In this document: one piece after another, positions 33,913 through 43,167 of the stretch
How positions within the stretch are numbered: position 1 is the first letter of the stretch
Layout of the letters: every line of letters starts with the position of its first letter
NCBI GenBank assembly: GCA_016879935.1
Contig: JAACJQ010000339.1
Coordinates: forward strand, 1-57,026
DNA length: 57,026 nt
Direction: 5' to 3'
From: Archangiaceae bacterium
GTDB taxonomy: Bacteria > Myxococcota > Myxococcia > Myxococcales > Myxococcaceae
Notes under the pieces: model-generated
The model's database searches: none
The model's input: the letters and a program-made list of their open reading frames with translations, nothing else
Told to the model about the DNA's origin: nothing
Program-made: the position numbers and the translations under genes

Positions 33913-34751
33913 AGACGCCGGGGTTTCGGGGAAAGGTGGCCGCCATCACCGGCGCTGGCTCGGGCATCGGCCGGGCGCTCGCCGAGGCGCTCTCGCGGCA
34001 GGGCTGCGCGCTGGCGCTCTCTGACGTCGACGAAGCAGGCCTCGCGGCGACGGCGGCGAGCGTTTCGCGTGACGTCGAGGTCACCACGCGGCGGGTCGAC
34101 GTCTCGAACGCCCAGCAGGTGGTGCAGTGGGCCGACGAGGTGGTGCGCGGGCACGGCCGCGTGAACGTCGTCATCAACAACGCAGGCATCAGCTACGGAG
34201 CGACGGTGCGCGGTGGTGACGACGACGACTTCCGCCGCGTGATGGACGTCGACTTCTGGGGCGTGGTGAACGGCACGCGCGCGTTCCTGCCGCACCTCGA
34301 GCGGTCGGGTGACGGGCACGTCGTCAACGTCTCGAGCGTCTTCGGGCTCATCGCGTTCCCAGGGCAGAGTGCCTACAACGCCGCCAAGTTCGCGGTGCGT
34401 GGCTTCACCGAGGCGCTGCGCATGGAGCTCGAGCTGACGCGCTCGTGCGTCTCGGCCACCTGCGTGCACCCCGGCGGCGTGAAGACGAACATCGCGAAGG
34501 CGACGCGCGTGCATTCGTCGCTGGCCGACCTGGGCGTCGACACGTCGCGTGCGAACGAGACCTTCGAGCGGAACTTTCGAACGACGGCCGAGCAGGCCGC
34601 GGCGTTGATGTTGCGGGCCGTCGAACGAAACCGGCGCCGGGTGCTGGTGGGGGCCGACGCACAGGGGCTCGACCTGCTGCAGCGGCTGCTGCCGGGCGCG
34701 TACCAGTCGGTGGTGGTGGCGCTCGGCAAACGAGGAGCCAGTCACGCATGA
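33909..34751 (+). CDS. Short-chain dehydrogenase/reductase
   Basis: This 280-residue classical SDR has the Rossmann motif ITGAGSGIGRAL (residues 13-24), NNAG, catalytic Ser in NVSSVFG, and YNAAK with Tyr/Lys. The long C-terminal part (LADLGVDTSRANETFERNF) is typical of SDRs in mymA-like clusters. Position 2 of the NADP/NAD site is not decisive. Predicted role: oxidation or reduction of a long-chain or lipid alcohol/ketone. It is translationally coupled on both sides by 4-bp overlaps (33909-33912 and 34748-34751), so the three operon products are probably made in fixed ratio. Confidence 0.93.
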   Translation: MKTPGFRGKVAAITGAGSGIGRALAEALSRQGCALALSDVDEAGLAATAASVSRDVEVTTRRVDVSNAQQVVQWADEVVRGHGRVNVVINNAGISYGATVRGGDDDDFRRVMDVDFWGVVNGTRAFLPHLERSGDGHVVNVSSVFGLIAFPGQSAYNAAKFAVRGFTEALRMELELTRSCVSATCVHPGGVKTNIAKATRVHSSLADLGVDTSRANETFERNFRTTAEQAAALMLRAVERNRRRVLVGADAQGLDLLQRLLPGAYQSVVVALGKRGASHA

Positions 34752-36223
34752 ACGACTTCGACGTCATCATCGTCGGCGCGGGGCTCTCTGGCATCGGAGC
34801 GGCCTGGCGCCTTCAGCAGCAGTGCCCCGGTCTGCGTTACGCCGTGCTCGAAGGGCGCGCCTCGCTCGGCGGCACGTGGGACCTCTTTCGCTACCCCGGC
34901 GTGCGCTCCGACAGCGACATGTTCACGCTCGGCTACCCATTTCGGCCGTGGAAGGGCCCGCGCGCGCTGGCGAGCGGCGCCGAGATTCTCGAGTACGTGC
35001 GTGAGACGGCGCAGAGCGCTGGCATCGACCGGCACATCCGGTTTCGGCACCGCGTGAAGTCGGCGGCCTGGTCGAGCGCTGCGCAGCGTTGGCTGCTCGA
35101 GGTCGAAGCAGACGGCAAGCCCACGACGCTGCGGGCGCGCTTCCTTCACCTCTGCGTCGGGTACTACTCGTACGAGCGCGCGCATCAGCCACGGTTCGAA
35201 GGGCTCGACGAGTTTCGCGGCCAGGTGGTGCACCCTCAGTGGTGGCCCGAGTCGCTCGACGTCGGCGGCAAGCGCGTGGTGGTGATTGGCAGCGGCGCGA
35301 CGGCGGTGACGCTGGTGCCCGAGCTCGCCCGAACCGCGGCGCACGTGACGATGCTGCAGCGCTCTCCGACCTGGTACCTCGCGTTGCCGGGGCGCGATCG
35401 GCTGGTGGAGCTCGTGCGACGGCTGTTGCCCGCGACCTGGGCCCACCTCGCCGTGCGCACGCGCAACGTGCTGTTGGCGACAGCGTTCTTCCAGTTCTGT
35501 CGGCGCTTTCCACAGGCTGCCGCCCGGCTCCTCGAGCGTGGTGTTCGGCGGCACCTGCCAGGGCGCCCGCTCGCTCCAGACTTCACGCCCCGCTACGCGC
35601 CGTGGGACCAGCGCGTGTGCGTCGTACCCGACGGAGACCTCTTCACCTCCATTCGCGACGGCCGCGCCTCGGTGGTGACCGACGCCGTCGAGCGCTTCAC
35701 CGAGCGCGGTGTGCGGCTGTCGTCGGGACGAAGCCTCGACGCAGACATCGTCGTGACGGCGACGGGCCTCGAGTTGCTCGCGCTGGGTGGCATTGAGCTG
35801 CAGGTCGACGGGCGGCGTCTCGAGCCCTCCGAGCAGGTCGTCTATCGCGGGCTGATGTTCGCCGACGTGCCGAACCTGTCGTGGTGCGTCGGGTACACGA
35901 ACGCCTCGTGGACGCTGCGTGCAGACCTGTCGGCGCAATACCTCTGCCGGCTGATCAACCACATGCAGGCCGCCGGCTTCACGAGCGCGAGACCAGATGG
36001 CCGCCAGGCGCCCGACGAGCGGCGACCCCTGCTGGAGCTGTCGTCAGGCTACGTCACCCGGGCAGCTCCACGGTTGCCGTCGCAAGGAAGCGAGGCGCCG
36101 TGGGCGCTGCGACAGAACTATCTGCTCGATTGGCGTGAGCTGCGCTTCGCCCCGGTCGACGAGGCCATGCAGTTCGAAGGGCAGACGGGCTTCGTGGCGC
36201 GCGACGAGGCCGCTCGCGTTTGA
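34748..36223 (+). CDS. FAD-dependent monooxygenase, Baeyer-Villiger/MymA type
   Basis: This 491-residue protein has FAD motif VIIVGAGLSGIGAAWRL at the N-terminus and GGTWDLFRYPGVRSDSD. The Baeyer-Villiger fingerprint FRGQVVHPQWWP falls near residues 157-168, and an NADP site VVIGSGATAV lies just after it. VVTATGL marks the class B flavoprotein C-terminal domain. Such enzymes insert oxygen into ketones or oxidise sulfur/nitrogen using NADPH and O2. With the SDR and di-iron-like protein, a pathway that oxidises a ketone made from an alcohol is plausible. The mycobacterial MymA protein is the best analogy. No cofactor or catalytic residue is missing. Substrate unknown. Confidence 0.93.
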   Translation: MNDFDVIIVGAGLSGIGAAWRLQQQCPGLRYAVLEGRASLGGTWDLFRYPGVRSDSDMFTLGYPFRPWKGPRALASGAEILEYVRETAQSAGIDRHIRFRHRVKSAAWSSAAQRWLLEVEADGKPTTLRARFLHLCVGYYSYERAHQPRFEGLDEFRGQVVHPQWWPESLDVGGKRVVVIGSGATAVTLVPELARTAAHVTMLQRSPTWYLALPGRDRLVELVRRLLPATWAHLAVRTRNVLLATAFFQFCRRFPQAAARLLERGVRRHLPGRPLAPDFTPRYAPWDQRVCVVPDGDLFTSIRDGRASVVTDAVERFTERGVRLSSGRSLDADIVVTATGLELLALGGIELQVDGRRLEPSEQVVYRGLMFADVPNLSWCVGYTNASWTLRADLSAQYLCRLINHMQAAGFTSARPDGRQAPDERRPLLELSSGYVTRAAPRLPSQGSEAPWALRQNYLLDWRELRFAPVDEAMQFEGQTGFVARDEAARV

Positions 36224-36241
36224 AGTGCCGAGGGTCGGGTT

Positions 36242-38056
36242 GTGGTGCGGTACGCTTGGCTGATGGGGCGGTTCCTGGTTGCGTCGAGTCTCGTCTTCGT
36301 TTCGTGCGCGAGTGTTCCCGACGCCAGCTTCAGGTGTGAGGCCGACGGCGGGTGCCCAGCGGGTTTGAGCTGCGTCGTGATCGAGGTCAGCTCGTACTGT
36401 CTTGCTCGTGATGGCGGCGCAGTCGGTGGTGGAAGCGCTGGCGGAGCCGCGAGGGCAGGGGGCACCGCAGGTGGTTCGTCGACAGCCGGTGGAGTCCCGA
36501 GCGCTGGTGGAGCTGCGACGGCAGGCGGCTCTCCGGCCGCGGGTGGATTTGCGAGCGCTGGTGGCGACGCGACTGGTGGTGGGACTGGGAGCGCAGGCGG
36601 AACCGCGACGGCCGGTGGATCCGCGAGCGCTGGTGGAACTGCGACTGCCGGTGGATCAGCGAGCGCCGGTGGATCCGCGATGGCTGGTGGATCCGCGATG
36701 GCCGGTGGATCCGCGACGGCCGGTGGATCCGCGACGGCCGGTGGATCCGCGATGGCCGGTGGAGCTGCGAGCGCTGGTGGATCCGCGAACCCCGTCTGCG
36801 ATCCACTGACGCTGCCACCGGCAGATGCGGTCTTCGTGGCCGCTTCGGGAGTCGACTCGAGCAGCGGAGACGCTCCAAGCCCGGTTCTCACCGTGTCGCG
36901 GGCCATCAAGCTCGCGACCGATTCTGCGCCCATCAGACCGGTGGTCATCTCTGACGAGTCTTTCACCGAAGACCTGCGCTTCCTGAATCTCGACGCAGGG
37001 CTTCGGGTGCTCGGCGGATTTCAGCGGGTGACTGGCACGAGTTGGCAGCGGGGCTGTCGCGGGCCCTCCGTGTTCAACACGCCGTCGCCGGTCGGGCTGA
37101 TTGTCGAGAACTCGGCATCGCTGGCGCTGTCTGATCTGTACGTGCAAGCCGCCTCGGCGAACTCGAGCGGCCTCTTTGGTGGCAGCTCGTTCGGCGCGGC
37201 CATCAACAACGCCACCGTCACCCTGACGAACATGACGTTGCGCGCCGGCAACGGCGGTGACGGCGGGAGCCCGCTCAGTCCTTCGCCGCCGACCGCTGCG
37301 AGCTGCGCGGTCGTCACGAGCACGACCGTGGTGGTGCAGGGGGCAGGTGGCGCCGACGGTGGCCCTGGTGGGCTCGGGACCTTCGGTGTCGCCGACTATC
37401 AGCCGGTGCAGGCTCCTCCTGGCGGGCGCGGGCTCGATGGTGGAACTGGAACGGCAGGAGGACTGGGGACGACCCTGTCTGGCTGCGCTGGAGGGTGTTC
37501 GTGCGCGGGCTCCACCTGCAACACGGGTACGCGCATGACGGTGCAGAGCCTCCCCGGGCTGGCCGGCTGTGGTGGCACTGGTGGTCTTCCCGGGCAGGGC
37601 GGTGGCGGTGGCGGCGCCTCGGTGGGGCTGCTGGTGACGGGCGCTTCCCAGGTGGTGCTCGAGCGCTCCTTCGTTCGCAGCGGCGCTGGAGGCAACGGAG
37701 CGCTCGGCGCAGCTGGCGCAAGTGGAGCTGCTGGCTCGACGGGTCAGATGGGCGCGAACGCCACGTGCTGGGCGAACTGCACCGGCGACTGCGGCAACGG
37801 CGGCGCGAACTGCGGTGCGGGCTACATGTCGAGCGCGGGAACGACCGTACCGGGCGGCACTCCCGGGAGCCAGGGCGGCACGGGAGGGCGCGGTGGTGCT
37901 GGTGGGCCCGGAGCGGGCGGCCCGTCGTACGGCATCGTGACCGTCGGAACGAGCGTGGTGCTCAGCTCCGACGCTGGCGTGTCGTTCGGCCCTGGCGGTG
38001 GCTGGGGCGGAGACCCGGTTCGTCGCGCGCCAGCAGCCCCGCAGGTCGGGTTCTGA
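36242..38056 (+). CDS. Surface lipoprotein with Gly/Ala/Ser stalk and beta-helix-like domain
   Basis: This 604-residue protein is read from GTG 36242, which has GAGGG upstream; ATG 36263 (MGRFLVASSLVFVSC) is an alternative start. Lipobox FVSC at Cys 22. A Cys-bearing segment is followed by a stalk of about 120 residues (ATAGG/SAMAGG units, DNA 36422-36788). The rest begins ADAVFVAASGVDSSSGDAPS, which resembles the start of DUF1565-type right-handed beta-helix proteins, and continues with strand-turn repeats (LIVENSASLALSDLYV, VTLTNMTLRAGNGG). It ends in a very Gly-rich region (GGTGGLPGQGGGGGG, GGTGGRGGAGGPGAGG). Probably an extracellular adhesive or glycan-binding protein; no catalytic motif seen. 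Confidence 0.8.
   Translation: MVRYAWLMGRFLVASSLVFVSCASVPDASFRCEADGGCPAGLSCVVIEVSSYCLARDGGAVGGGSAGGAARAGGTAGGSSTAGGVPSAGGAATAGGSPAAGGFASAGGDATGGGTGSAGGTATAGGSASAGGTATAGGSASAGGSAMAGGSAMAGGSATAGGSATAGGSAMAGGAASAGGSANPVCDPLTLPPADAVFVAASGVDSSSGDAPSPVLTVSRAIKLATDSAPIRPVVISDESFTEDLRFLNLDAGLRVLGGFQRVTGTSWQRGCRGPSVFNTPSPVGLIVENSASLALSDLYVQAASANSSGLFGGSSFGAAINNATVTLTNMTLRAGNGGDGGSPLSPSPPTAASCAVVTSTTVVVQGAGGADGGPGGLGTFGVADYQPVQAPPGGRGLDGGTGTAGGLGTTLSGCAGGCSCAGSTCNTGTRMTVQSLPGLAGCGGTGGLPGQGGGGGGASVGLLVTGASQVVLERSFVRSGAGGNGALGAAGASGAAGSTGQMGANATCWANCTGDCGNGGANCGAGYMSSAGTTVPGGTPGSQGGTGGRGGAGGPGAGGPSYGIVTVGTSVVLSSDAGVSFGPGGGWGGDPVRRAPAAPQVGF
36422..36788 (+). repeat. 15-bp-type repeat coding for the ATAGG stalk
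   Basis: Repeated units of the form GATGGCCGGTGGATCCGC (18 nt with variation, mostly 15-bp period) encode SAMAGG/SATAGG. Near 36670-36760 several adjacent units are almost identical, suggesting recent copy-number change. Confidence 0.8.
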
Positions 38057-38077
38057 GTTCTTCGATACGCTTGGGGC

Positions 38078-39178
38078 GTGGTCGCGACGAAGCCACTGGT
38101 CGTTCTCACGCTGCTGCTTGGCACGCATGCCGCGGCCTTCGTCGATGATCTGCAGATCACCGAACACGTCAGGTACTCGGAGCTGATCATCGACGCGACG
38201 ATTCGAGAGCGCCGCTCCGCCTCGGTCGTGCTCGACGTCGTCGAGGTGCTCAAGGGAACGGCTGTGGCTCGCCTTACGGTCGAGCTCGGCTCGGACTTTC
38301 GCTGCGACATGAGCAACGCCGTTCCGTCGAGTGGGCGCGGGCTGTTCTTTCTGCAGAGGGAATCGGGCCAATGGCGCATCACGCAGTTCGGCCGCGGGTT
38401 CATCGAGCGCTCCGCCGACGCGAAAGACGGTCACCTGCTGGGCGGCGTCATCGTTCCACGGGCGTGGCTCGTCGACGGCGATCGCTCGACGGTGCGCTGG
38501 AGTGAGGTGATGAGCGAAGTGCGTCGCCTCGTCGCCGACCGCCGCGTCTTCCCCGATGCTGGTTGGCTCATCGAGCAGGTGGACTGTCATCGCTGCGCGC
38601 TCGGGCCCATCGTGGCTCGCTTCGGCGATGGTGGTGTCTTCGACTGGGGCCGTGCCGAGCATGGGCAGTCATCGGGCGTCAGCTGGTTGCGAGACCGAAT
38701 GCTCGCGGCGCAGGCGAGTCAGCGAAGCTCGATGGGAATCCTGGTGACGGCCTCCTCGTGGCCGCGTTCGGAGGAGTTGGTCGATGAAGGCACGTTGATG
38801 GTGCTCTGGTCGCAGGGCAGGGTGACGTCGGTCGTCGCCGAGCGCATCGACGCCGGCCTCGAGCCCAGTTGCTGGAACACGCAGGTCTCGACCTTCGCCT
38901 GCGAAGCGGTCACGCCGGTCGATGGTGGTTGGCTGCGCTGTGAGCGACCACTCCCGCTCTCGGTGTGCACACCGGCTGCGACGGTTCGCACCATCGAGGC
39001 CGCCGACGTCTCGCGCGTTCGTTGCCGCGGGCGCCGCTGCAGCGTCGACGGTGAAGGCTGGGCGCTCGGAGACCTCGACAGCAGCGGCTCCTGTCGCGCG
39101 ACCGAACGCGGCATGTGGTGTGTCCGCTCCGACGGCGGGGTTCCAACTTCCGAGGTCGTCGCGCCGGGCTCGGGCTGA
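38078..39178 (+). CDS. Secreted protein of unknown function
   Basis: This 366-residue protein starts at GTG 38078 with a signal peptide (PLVVLTLLLGTHAAA). The mature N-terminus reads ADLQITEHVRYSELIIDATI-like text that resembles the small secreted domains seen in myxobacterial 'hypothetical' proteins: a conserved strand SVVLDVVEVLKGTA followed by a Cys-containing segment (DFRCDMS). Further cysteines (VDCHRCALG, SCWNTQVSTFACE) suggest disulfides. No family or enzyme motif recognised. It follows the beta-helix lipoprotein by 21 bp on the same strand and may share its transcript. Confidence 0.7.
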   Translation: MVATKPLVVLTLLLGTHAAAFVDDLQITEHVRYSELIIDATIRERRSASVVLDVVEVLKGTAVARLTVELGSDFRCDMSNAVPSSGRGLFFLQRESGQWRITQFGRGFIERSADAKDGHLLGGVIVPRAWLVDGDRSTVRWSEVMSEVRRLVADRRVFPDAGWLIEQVDCHRCALGPIVARFGDGGVFDWGRAEHGQSSGVSWLRDRMLAAQASQRSSMGILVTASSWPRSEELVDEGTLMVLWSQGRVTSVVAERIDAGLEPSCWNTQVSTFACEAVTPVDGGWLRCERPLPLSVCTPAATVRTIEAADVSRVRCRGRRCSVDGEGWALGDLDSSGSCRATERGMWCVRSDGGVPTSEVVAPGSG

Positions 39179-39300
39179 TGCCGCAGGACACGAGAGTCAG
39201 CGCCCGCTCAGATTCCCGTGAGGTCGAGAGCGCACGTGCCTGCCAACTGCTGAACACCACGAGCGTGAGGCTGGCGGCTGCGTTGCAGTCTGCTCCGCGC

Positions 39301-40554
39301 ATGAGGCGCTCGACTCTGCCGCTGCTGCTCGCGTTGTCGTCTGGTTGTACCGACTTGCGTGACCTGCCTCCGCCGGGCGAGGCGGTCGTCTCGAAGGCGC
39401 AGCGCATCACCTCCGTTGCGCCTGATCAGGACGTCGCCGAAGCCTCGGCCGCGAACACCGCGTTCGGCCTCGCGCTGCTGGCCCGGCACCCCGACGACAA
39501 CTTCATCTTCTCGCCGTACAGCGTGACGTCGGCGACCTCGATGCTCGAAGCCGGAGCCGCCACCACGACGCTCTCGGGCATCACGCAGGCCCTGCGGCAG
39601 ACGTTGCCACCCGCGCAACACCATCGCGCCATGAACACGCTCGAGGCCGCGCTCGAAGTTCGCGGCGCGACGGCGAAGGCCCAGGGCGGTCGGCCCTTTC
39701 GGCTCGTGGTGACGAACCAGCTCTTCGCGCAGAAGGGCCAGCACCTCGAAGCGCCATTCCTCGACACGCTCGCGCAGGAGTACGGCTCGGGGCTTCGCCT
39801 GCTCGACTTCTCGACCGACGCCGCGCGTGTCTCCATCAACCAGTGGGTCGGCCAGCGCACCGAAGGCAAGATTCCCGCGCTCTTCCGTGAGAACGCGCTC
39901 ACGGGCGCGCGGCTCGTCATCGTGAACACGCTCTACTTCCGCGCCAACTGGTCGACGGCGTTTCCCGTGGCGAACACGAAGGCCGAGCCCTTTCACGGGC
40001 TCGACGGCTCGGTCGTCGACGTGCCGACGATGCACCACTCGAACGTCTCGGGCCGGGCTGCGGTCGTCGACGGCGTGCAGGTCGCCGAGCTGTCCTACGA
40101 CGGAGACGACACGGCGCTCGTCATCGTCGCGCCGCCCGCTGGCACCTTCGCCACCTTCGAGCGGGGCTTCGACGCCTCGAAGTACGACGCGCTCGTGTCG
40201 AAGGTCGAGCGCGCCACCATGGACCTTCACCTGCCGAAGCTCACGCTCCGCAGCGACTTCGACCTCACGCCCGATCTCGAGGCCTTCGGCATGGGTGACG
40301 CGTTCGTTCCCGGCAAGGCCGACTTCTCGGGCATGACGGGAGACCGCACGCAGTACCTCGCCGTCGCCGTGCACCAGGCCGTCATCATCGTCGACGAGAG
40401 CGGCACCGAAGCGGCCGCGGCGACGGGCTTCGCCACGCGCGTCACCGCAGCTCTGCAACCCGTCGAGGTCGTCATCGACCGGCCGTTCCTCTTCTTCCTT
40501 CGCGACGTGAAGACGGGCTTGGTGCTCTTCGCGGGCCGCGTCGTCAGGCCCTGA
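39301..40554 (+). CDS. Serpin-family protease inhibitor lipoprotein
   Basis: This 417-residue protein starts at ATG 39301, which places lipobox LSSGC (Cys 16) after a short signal peptide; the frame extends upstream without a signal. Serpin landmarks: DNFIFSPYSVTSATSMLEAGA, LVIVNTLYFRANW, VATMDLHLPKLTL-like text, the hinge SGTEAAAATGF (about residues 367-377) and the C-terminal VVIDRPFLFFLRDVKTGLVLFAGRV. The hinge has Gly-Thr-Glu-Ala-Ala-Ala-Ala, as in inhibitory serpins, so loop insertion should be possible. The likely P1 region follows as ATRVTA. Predicted role: cell-surface inhibition of serine or cysteine proteases, perhaps self-protection from secreted proteases. Its stop abuts the stop of the convergent kinase (TGATCA shared). 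Confidence 0.94.
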   Translation: MRRSTLPLLLALSSGCTDLRDLPPPGEAVVSKAQRITSVAPDQDVAEASAANTAFGLALLARHPDDNFIFSPYSVTSATSMLEAGAATTTLSGITQALRQTLPPAQHHRAMNTLEAALEVRGATAKAQGGRPFRLVVTNQLFAQKGQHLEAPFLDTLAQEYGSGLRLLDFSTDAARVSINQWVGQRTEGKIPALFRENALTGARLVIVNTLYFRANWSTAFPVANTKAEPFHGLDGSVVDVPTMHHSNVSGRAAVVDGVQVAELSYDGDDTALVIVAPPAGTFATFERGFDASKYDALVSKVERATMDLHLPKLTLRSDFDLTPDLEAFGMGDAFVPGKADFSGMTGDRTQYLAVAVHQAVIIVDESGTEAAAATGFATRVTAALQPVEVVIDRPFLFFLRDVKTGLVLFAGRVVRP

Positions 40555-42285
40555 TCACCCAGGCCGCACGAGACCCAGCCGGGTCAGCGTGCGCTGCAGC
40601 TCGGGCAAACGAACAGGCTTCGCCAGGTACTCGTCCATTCCCGCGGCGAGCACCTTCTCGCGGTCTCCGGCCATCGCGTGCGCCGTGAGCCCGAGAATCG
40701 GAACGTGGGCGCGGCCCGCCTCTTCGGAGCGGATGTTGCCCGTCGCCTGGTACCCGTCGAGCACCGGCATCTGACAGTCCATCACAATGAGCACGTAGCC
40801 CCCGCGTCGCCAGCGGTCGACGGCCTGTGCGCCGTCTTCGGCCTGGTCGACCTCGAAGCCGAGGGCCTTGAGGTGGTGCGAGGCGATGAGCCGGTTGATG
40901 TCGTTGTCGTCGACCAGCAGCACCTTGCCGGTGCCCCGCGAGCGCTCGTTCGAAGGCTCCAGCCGGGCCTGTGGCTCGGCCGACCGCGGGAACTCGAGCG
41001 TGAACGAGAAGGCGCTGCCCTTGCCCTCGACGCTCTCGAAGGTGATGGCGCCACCCATCAGCTCGACGAGCTGCGCCGAGATGGCGAGGCCGAGCCCCGA
41101 GCCGCCATACAGCCGCGTCGTCGAGCCGTCGGCCTGCGAGAACTTCTGGAACAGCAGGTGCCGCCGGTCTTCGGGAATGCCGATGCCCGTGTCGCGCACC
41201 GTGAACCCGACCTTCGCGCGCTCGGGCGTGAGCGAGAGCGTCTGCTCCAGCGACAGGTGCCCCTTCGCGGTGAACTTGAGCGCGTTGCCCAGCAGGTTCG
41301 CGAGCACCTGCCGCAGGCGCGTGACGTCACCCACCACGAAACAGTGTGGCTCGGCGCTCAGGTGCACCTCGAGGTCGAGCCCCTTGGCCTGCACCAGCGG
41401 CTCCCAGAAGGTGGCGAGCTGCCGCGCGAAGGCCTGGAGGTCGAACGTCGCCGCCTCGAGCGTGAGCCGGCCCGACTCCACGCGCGAGAGGTCGAGCACG
41501 TCGTTGATGAGCCGCAGCAGGAACTGGGTCTGCTGCTGCGCGAGGGTGAGCAGCTCGCGCTGCTCCTTCTCGAGCTTCGTCTGCAGCAGAATGTCGGTGA
41601 GCCCGATGACGCCGTTCATCGGCGTTCGAATTTCGTGGCTCATGTTGGCGACGAACTCGCTCTTGGCGCGGTTGGCGGCTTCGGCGGCCTCCGTCGCCGC
41701 CTGCAGTTCGAGCATCACGGCGCGCGTACGGGCGTGAGCGTGGGCGCGGGTTCGTTCGAAGACGAGCGTGAGGCCGGTGACCGTGGTGAAGGTGATGAGG
41801 TACTTCGTCAACGCGCCGCCTTCGGTGAGCACCAGGCCCTCGGCTGGCCAGAACACGCGGGCGGCGACGCCGAGCGCGAAAGCCAACGACGCCAGCCCGC
41901 CGCCACGAAAGCCAGCCAGCATGATGGTCAGCGGGGGAATGACGTAGCCCCACAGCAGCACGATGTCGGGTTGAGCACCCGTCCAGTACAGGGCGAGGAG
42001 CATCACCACCACGAACCACGCCTGCGCGCGAACCACGAGCTCGAGCCGCACGCCGCGCCGGAGCGAGACGACGACCGCCACCAGAATCGCAACACAGATG
42101 GCGTTGATCAGCGCGACGCGATGGTCGCCTCTGAACAACCGCACCAGCGTGGCCACGCCGAACAGCGCCAGCATCAGCGCCGTGAAGCCGTGCAGCAGTC
42201 TCGACCGGAACAGGTCGTCGTCGTCGCCCTCCCGCACCCAGGGCCCGACGGCCCTGGACTCGAGACGTTCGAGGAGCCGTTTCAT
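40555..42285 (-). CDS. Membrane hybrid histidine kinase/response regulator
   Basis: This 576-residue protein starts at ATG 42285, preceded by AAAGG; ATG 42303 has no ribosome site. About six hydrophobic segments fill residues 25-165, a multi-helix sensor domain of the 7TM/MASE type. The HisKA box is [18 protein letters not shown] with His 217. ATPase motifs are NALKF, DTGIGIP and [10 protein letters not shown] receiver domain follows: [11 protein letters not shown], acceptor Asp 503 in [11 protein letters not shown], and YLAKPVR. No DNA-binding output exists, so an Hpt partner is expected elsewhere. It resembles the hybrid kinase at 23012 in its kinase core but differs in its membrane input. 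It is divergent from the Crp/Fnr-type regulator. Confidence 0.94.
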   Translation of the reverse strand: MKRLLERLESRAVGPWVREGDDDDLFRSRLLHGFTALMLALFGVATLVRLFRGDHRVALINAICVAILVAVVVSLRRGVRLELVVRAQAWFVVVMLLALYWTGAQPDIVLLWGYVIPPLTIMLAGFRGGGLASLAFALGVAARVFWPAEGLVLTEGGALTKYLITFTTVTGLTLVFERTRAHAHARTRAVMLELQAATEAAEAANRAKSEFVANMSHEIRTPMNGVIGLTDILLQTKLEKEQRELLTLAQQQTQFLLRLINDVLDLSRVESGRLTLEAATFDLQAFARQLATFWEPLVQAKGLDLEVHLSAEPHCFVVGDVTRLRQVLANLLGNALKFTAKGHLSLEQTLSLTPERAKVGFTVRDTGIGIPEDRRHLLFQKFSQADGSTTRLYGGSGLGLAISAQLVELMGGAITFESVEGKGSAFSFTLEFPRSAEPQARLEPSNERSRGTGKVLLVDDNDINRLIASHHLKALGFEVDQAEDGAQAVDRWRRGGYVLIVMDCQMPVLDGYQATGNIRSEEAGRAHVPILGLTAHAMAGDREKVLAAGMDEYLAKPVRLPELQRTLTRLGLVRPG

Positions 42286-42486
42286 CGACCTTTCAACTTT
42301 CATGGCGCAGCAGAAGCGTCGCCCTCTTATTCGTTTGACCTCAACGGGCTGCCAATTGCCCGACCCGCACGCCATCTGTCAGCTCGACCTGACGGACTTC
42401 GAGCACTTGGCGCTCGCACGCTGGAATTGCGCGGTTGACGGCCATCACGTCGAAACCTGCGTCACCATGCTCGGTGATCCTCCTCA

Positions 42487-42508
42487 AGTCACTGGTGGCA
42501 CGGTGACT
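42487..42508. promoter_or_regulatory. 22-bp dyad upstream of the Crp/Fnr gene
   Basis: AGTCAC (42487-42492), 10-nt centre, GTGACT (42503-42508), 17 nt before the ATG at 42525. Overall length equals a Crp/Fnr-type operator, though the half-site orientation is reversed from the Escherichia coli consensus. Autoregulation is a reasonable guess. Confidence 0.45.
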
Positions 42509-42524
42509 GCTGAGGGTCGACCCC

Positions 42525-43166
42525 ATGGTCGACGAACCGGGTGCCCGATGCAGTGACTGTGCGGTGAACGCCACGGGTCGATGCCCCTTCACCTCGCGGC
42601 GAGTCGAAGCGGGTGAGCGGTTGTGGATGCAGGGCGACATTCCAAAGGAAGTCGTCTTCGTGCGTGAGGGGCTCTTGAGCGTGTCGACGACCGAGCCGAG
42701 CGGCACCGAGTCGCTCTCGGCCGTGCGAGGCCCGCGCTCGCTGCTGGGCACCGAGAGCCTCTCGAGCCTTCCCGCGCACTCGTCGGTCGAAGCCCTGACG
42801 GACTCGACGGTGTGCACCACGCCGCCGTCGCAGCTGCAGCAGTGGGTCGGCCCTCAGACGCCAGCCGGCTCGCTGGTGGGGCTGCTGGTCGACGAACACG
42901 CTCGCAACGCCCGCGACACGAACCTGCGCACCGGCCCGTCGCTCGCTCGCCTCGCGCGCTTCCTGCTCGACTTCGCGAAGCTGGTCGACGCGGGCCGCAA
43001 GGCGCCGTTCTCGAAGCAGCACGTGGCGCGCATTCTGGGCATGCGGGCCGAGACGTTGTCGCGGTGTCTTCGGCAGTTGGTCGACTCGGGCATCATCGAG
43101 TCGGGTCGGCACGTTCGCGTGAAAGACACCTCGCGCCTGGCCGTCATCGCGCGCGGAGCCGTCTGA
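42525..43166 (+). CDS. Crp/Fnr-family transcriptional regulator
   Basis: This 213-residue protein has an N-terminal cysteine pattern C-x2-C-x7-C (residues 9-20). A cyclic-nucleotide-binding-like barrel follows (GERLWMQGDIPKEVVFVREGLLSVS), then the dimer helix (LARLARFLLDFAKLV) and helix-turn-helix FSKQHVARILGMRAETLSRCLRQLV with the recognition helix near 165-180. The phosphate-binding RxS motif of cAMP receptors is not evident, and the Cys spacing is not that of Fnr, so the effector could be a redox or iron-sulfur signal or nothing known. It is divergent from the membrane hybrid kinase and tail-to-tail with a small lipoprotein gene. A 22-bp dyad lies just upstream. Confidence 0.88.
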   Translation: MVDEPGARCSDCAVNATGRCPFTSRRVEAGERLWMQGDIPKEVVFVREGLLSVSTTEPSGTESLSAVRGPRSLLGTESLSSLPAHSSVEALTDSTVCTTPPSQLQQWVGPQTPAGSLVGLLVDEHARNARDTNLRTGPSLARLARFLLDFAKLVDAGRKAPFSKQHVARILGMRAETLSRCLRQLVDSGIIESGRHVRVKDTSRLAVIARGAV

Positions 43167-43167
43167 C

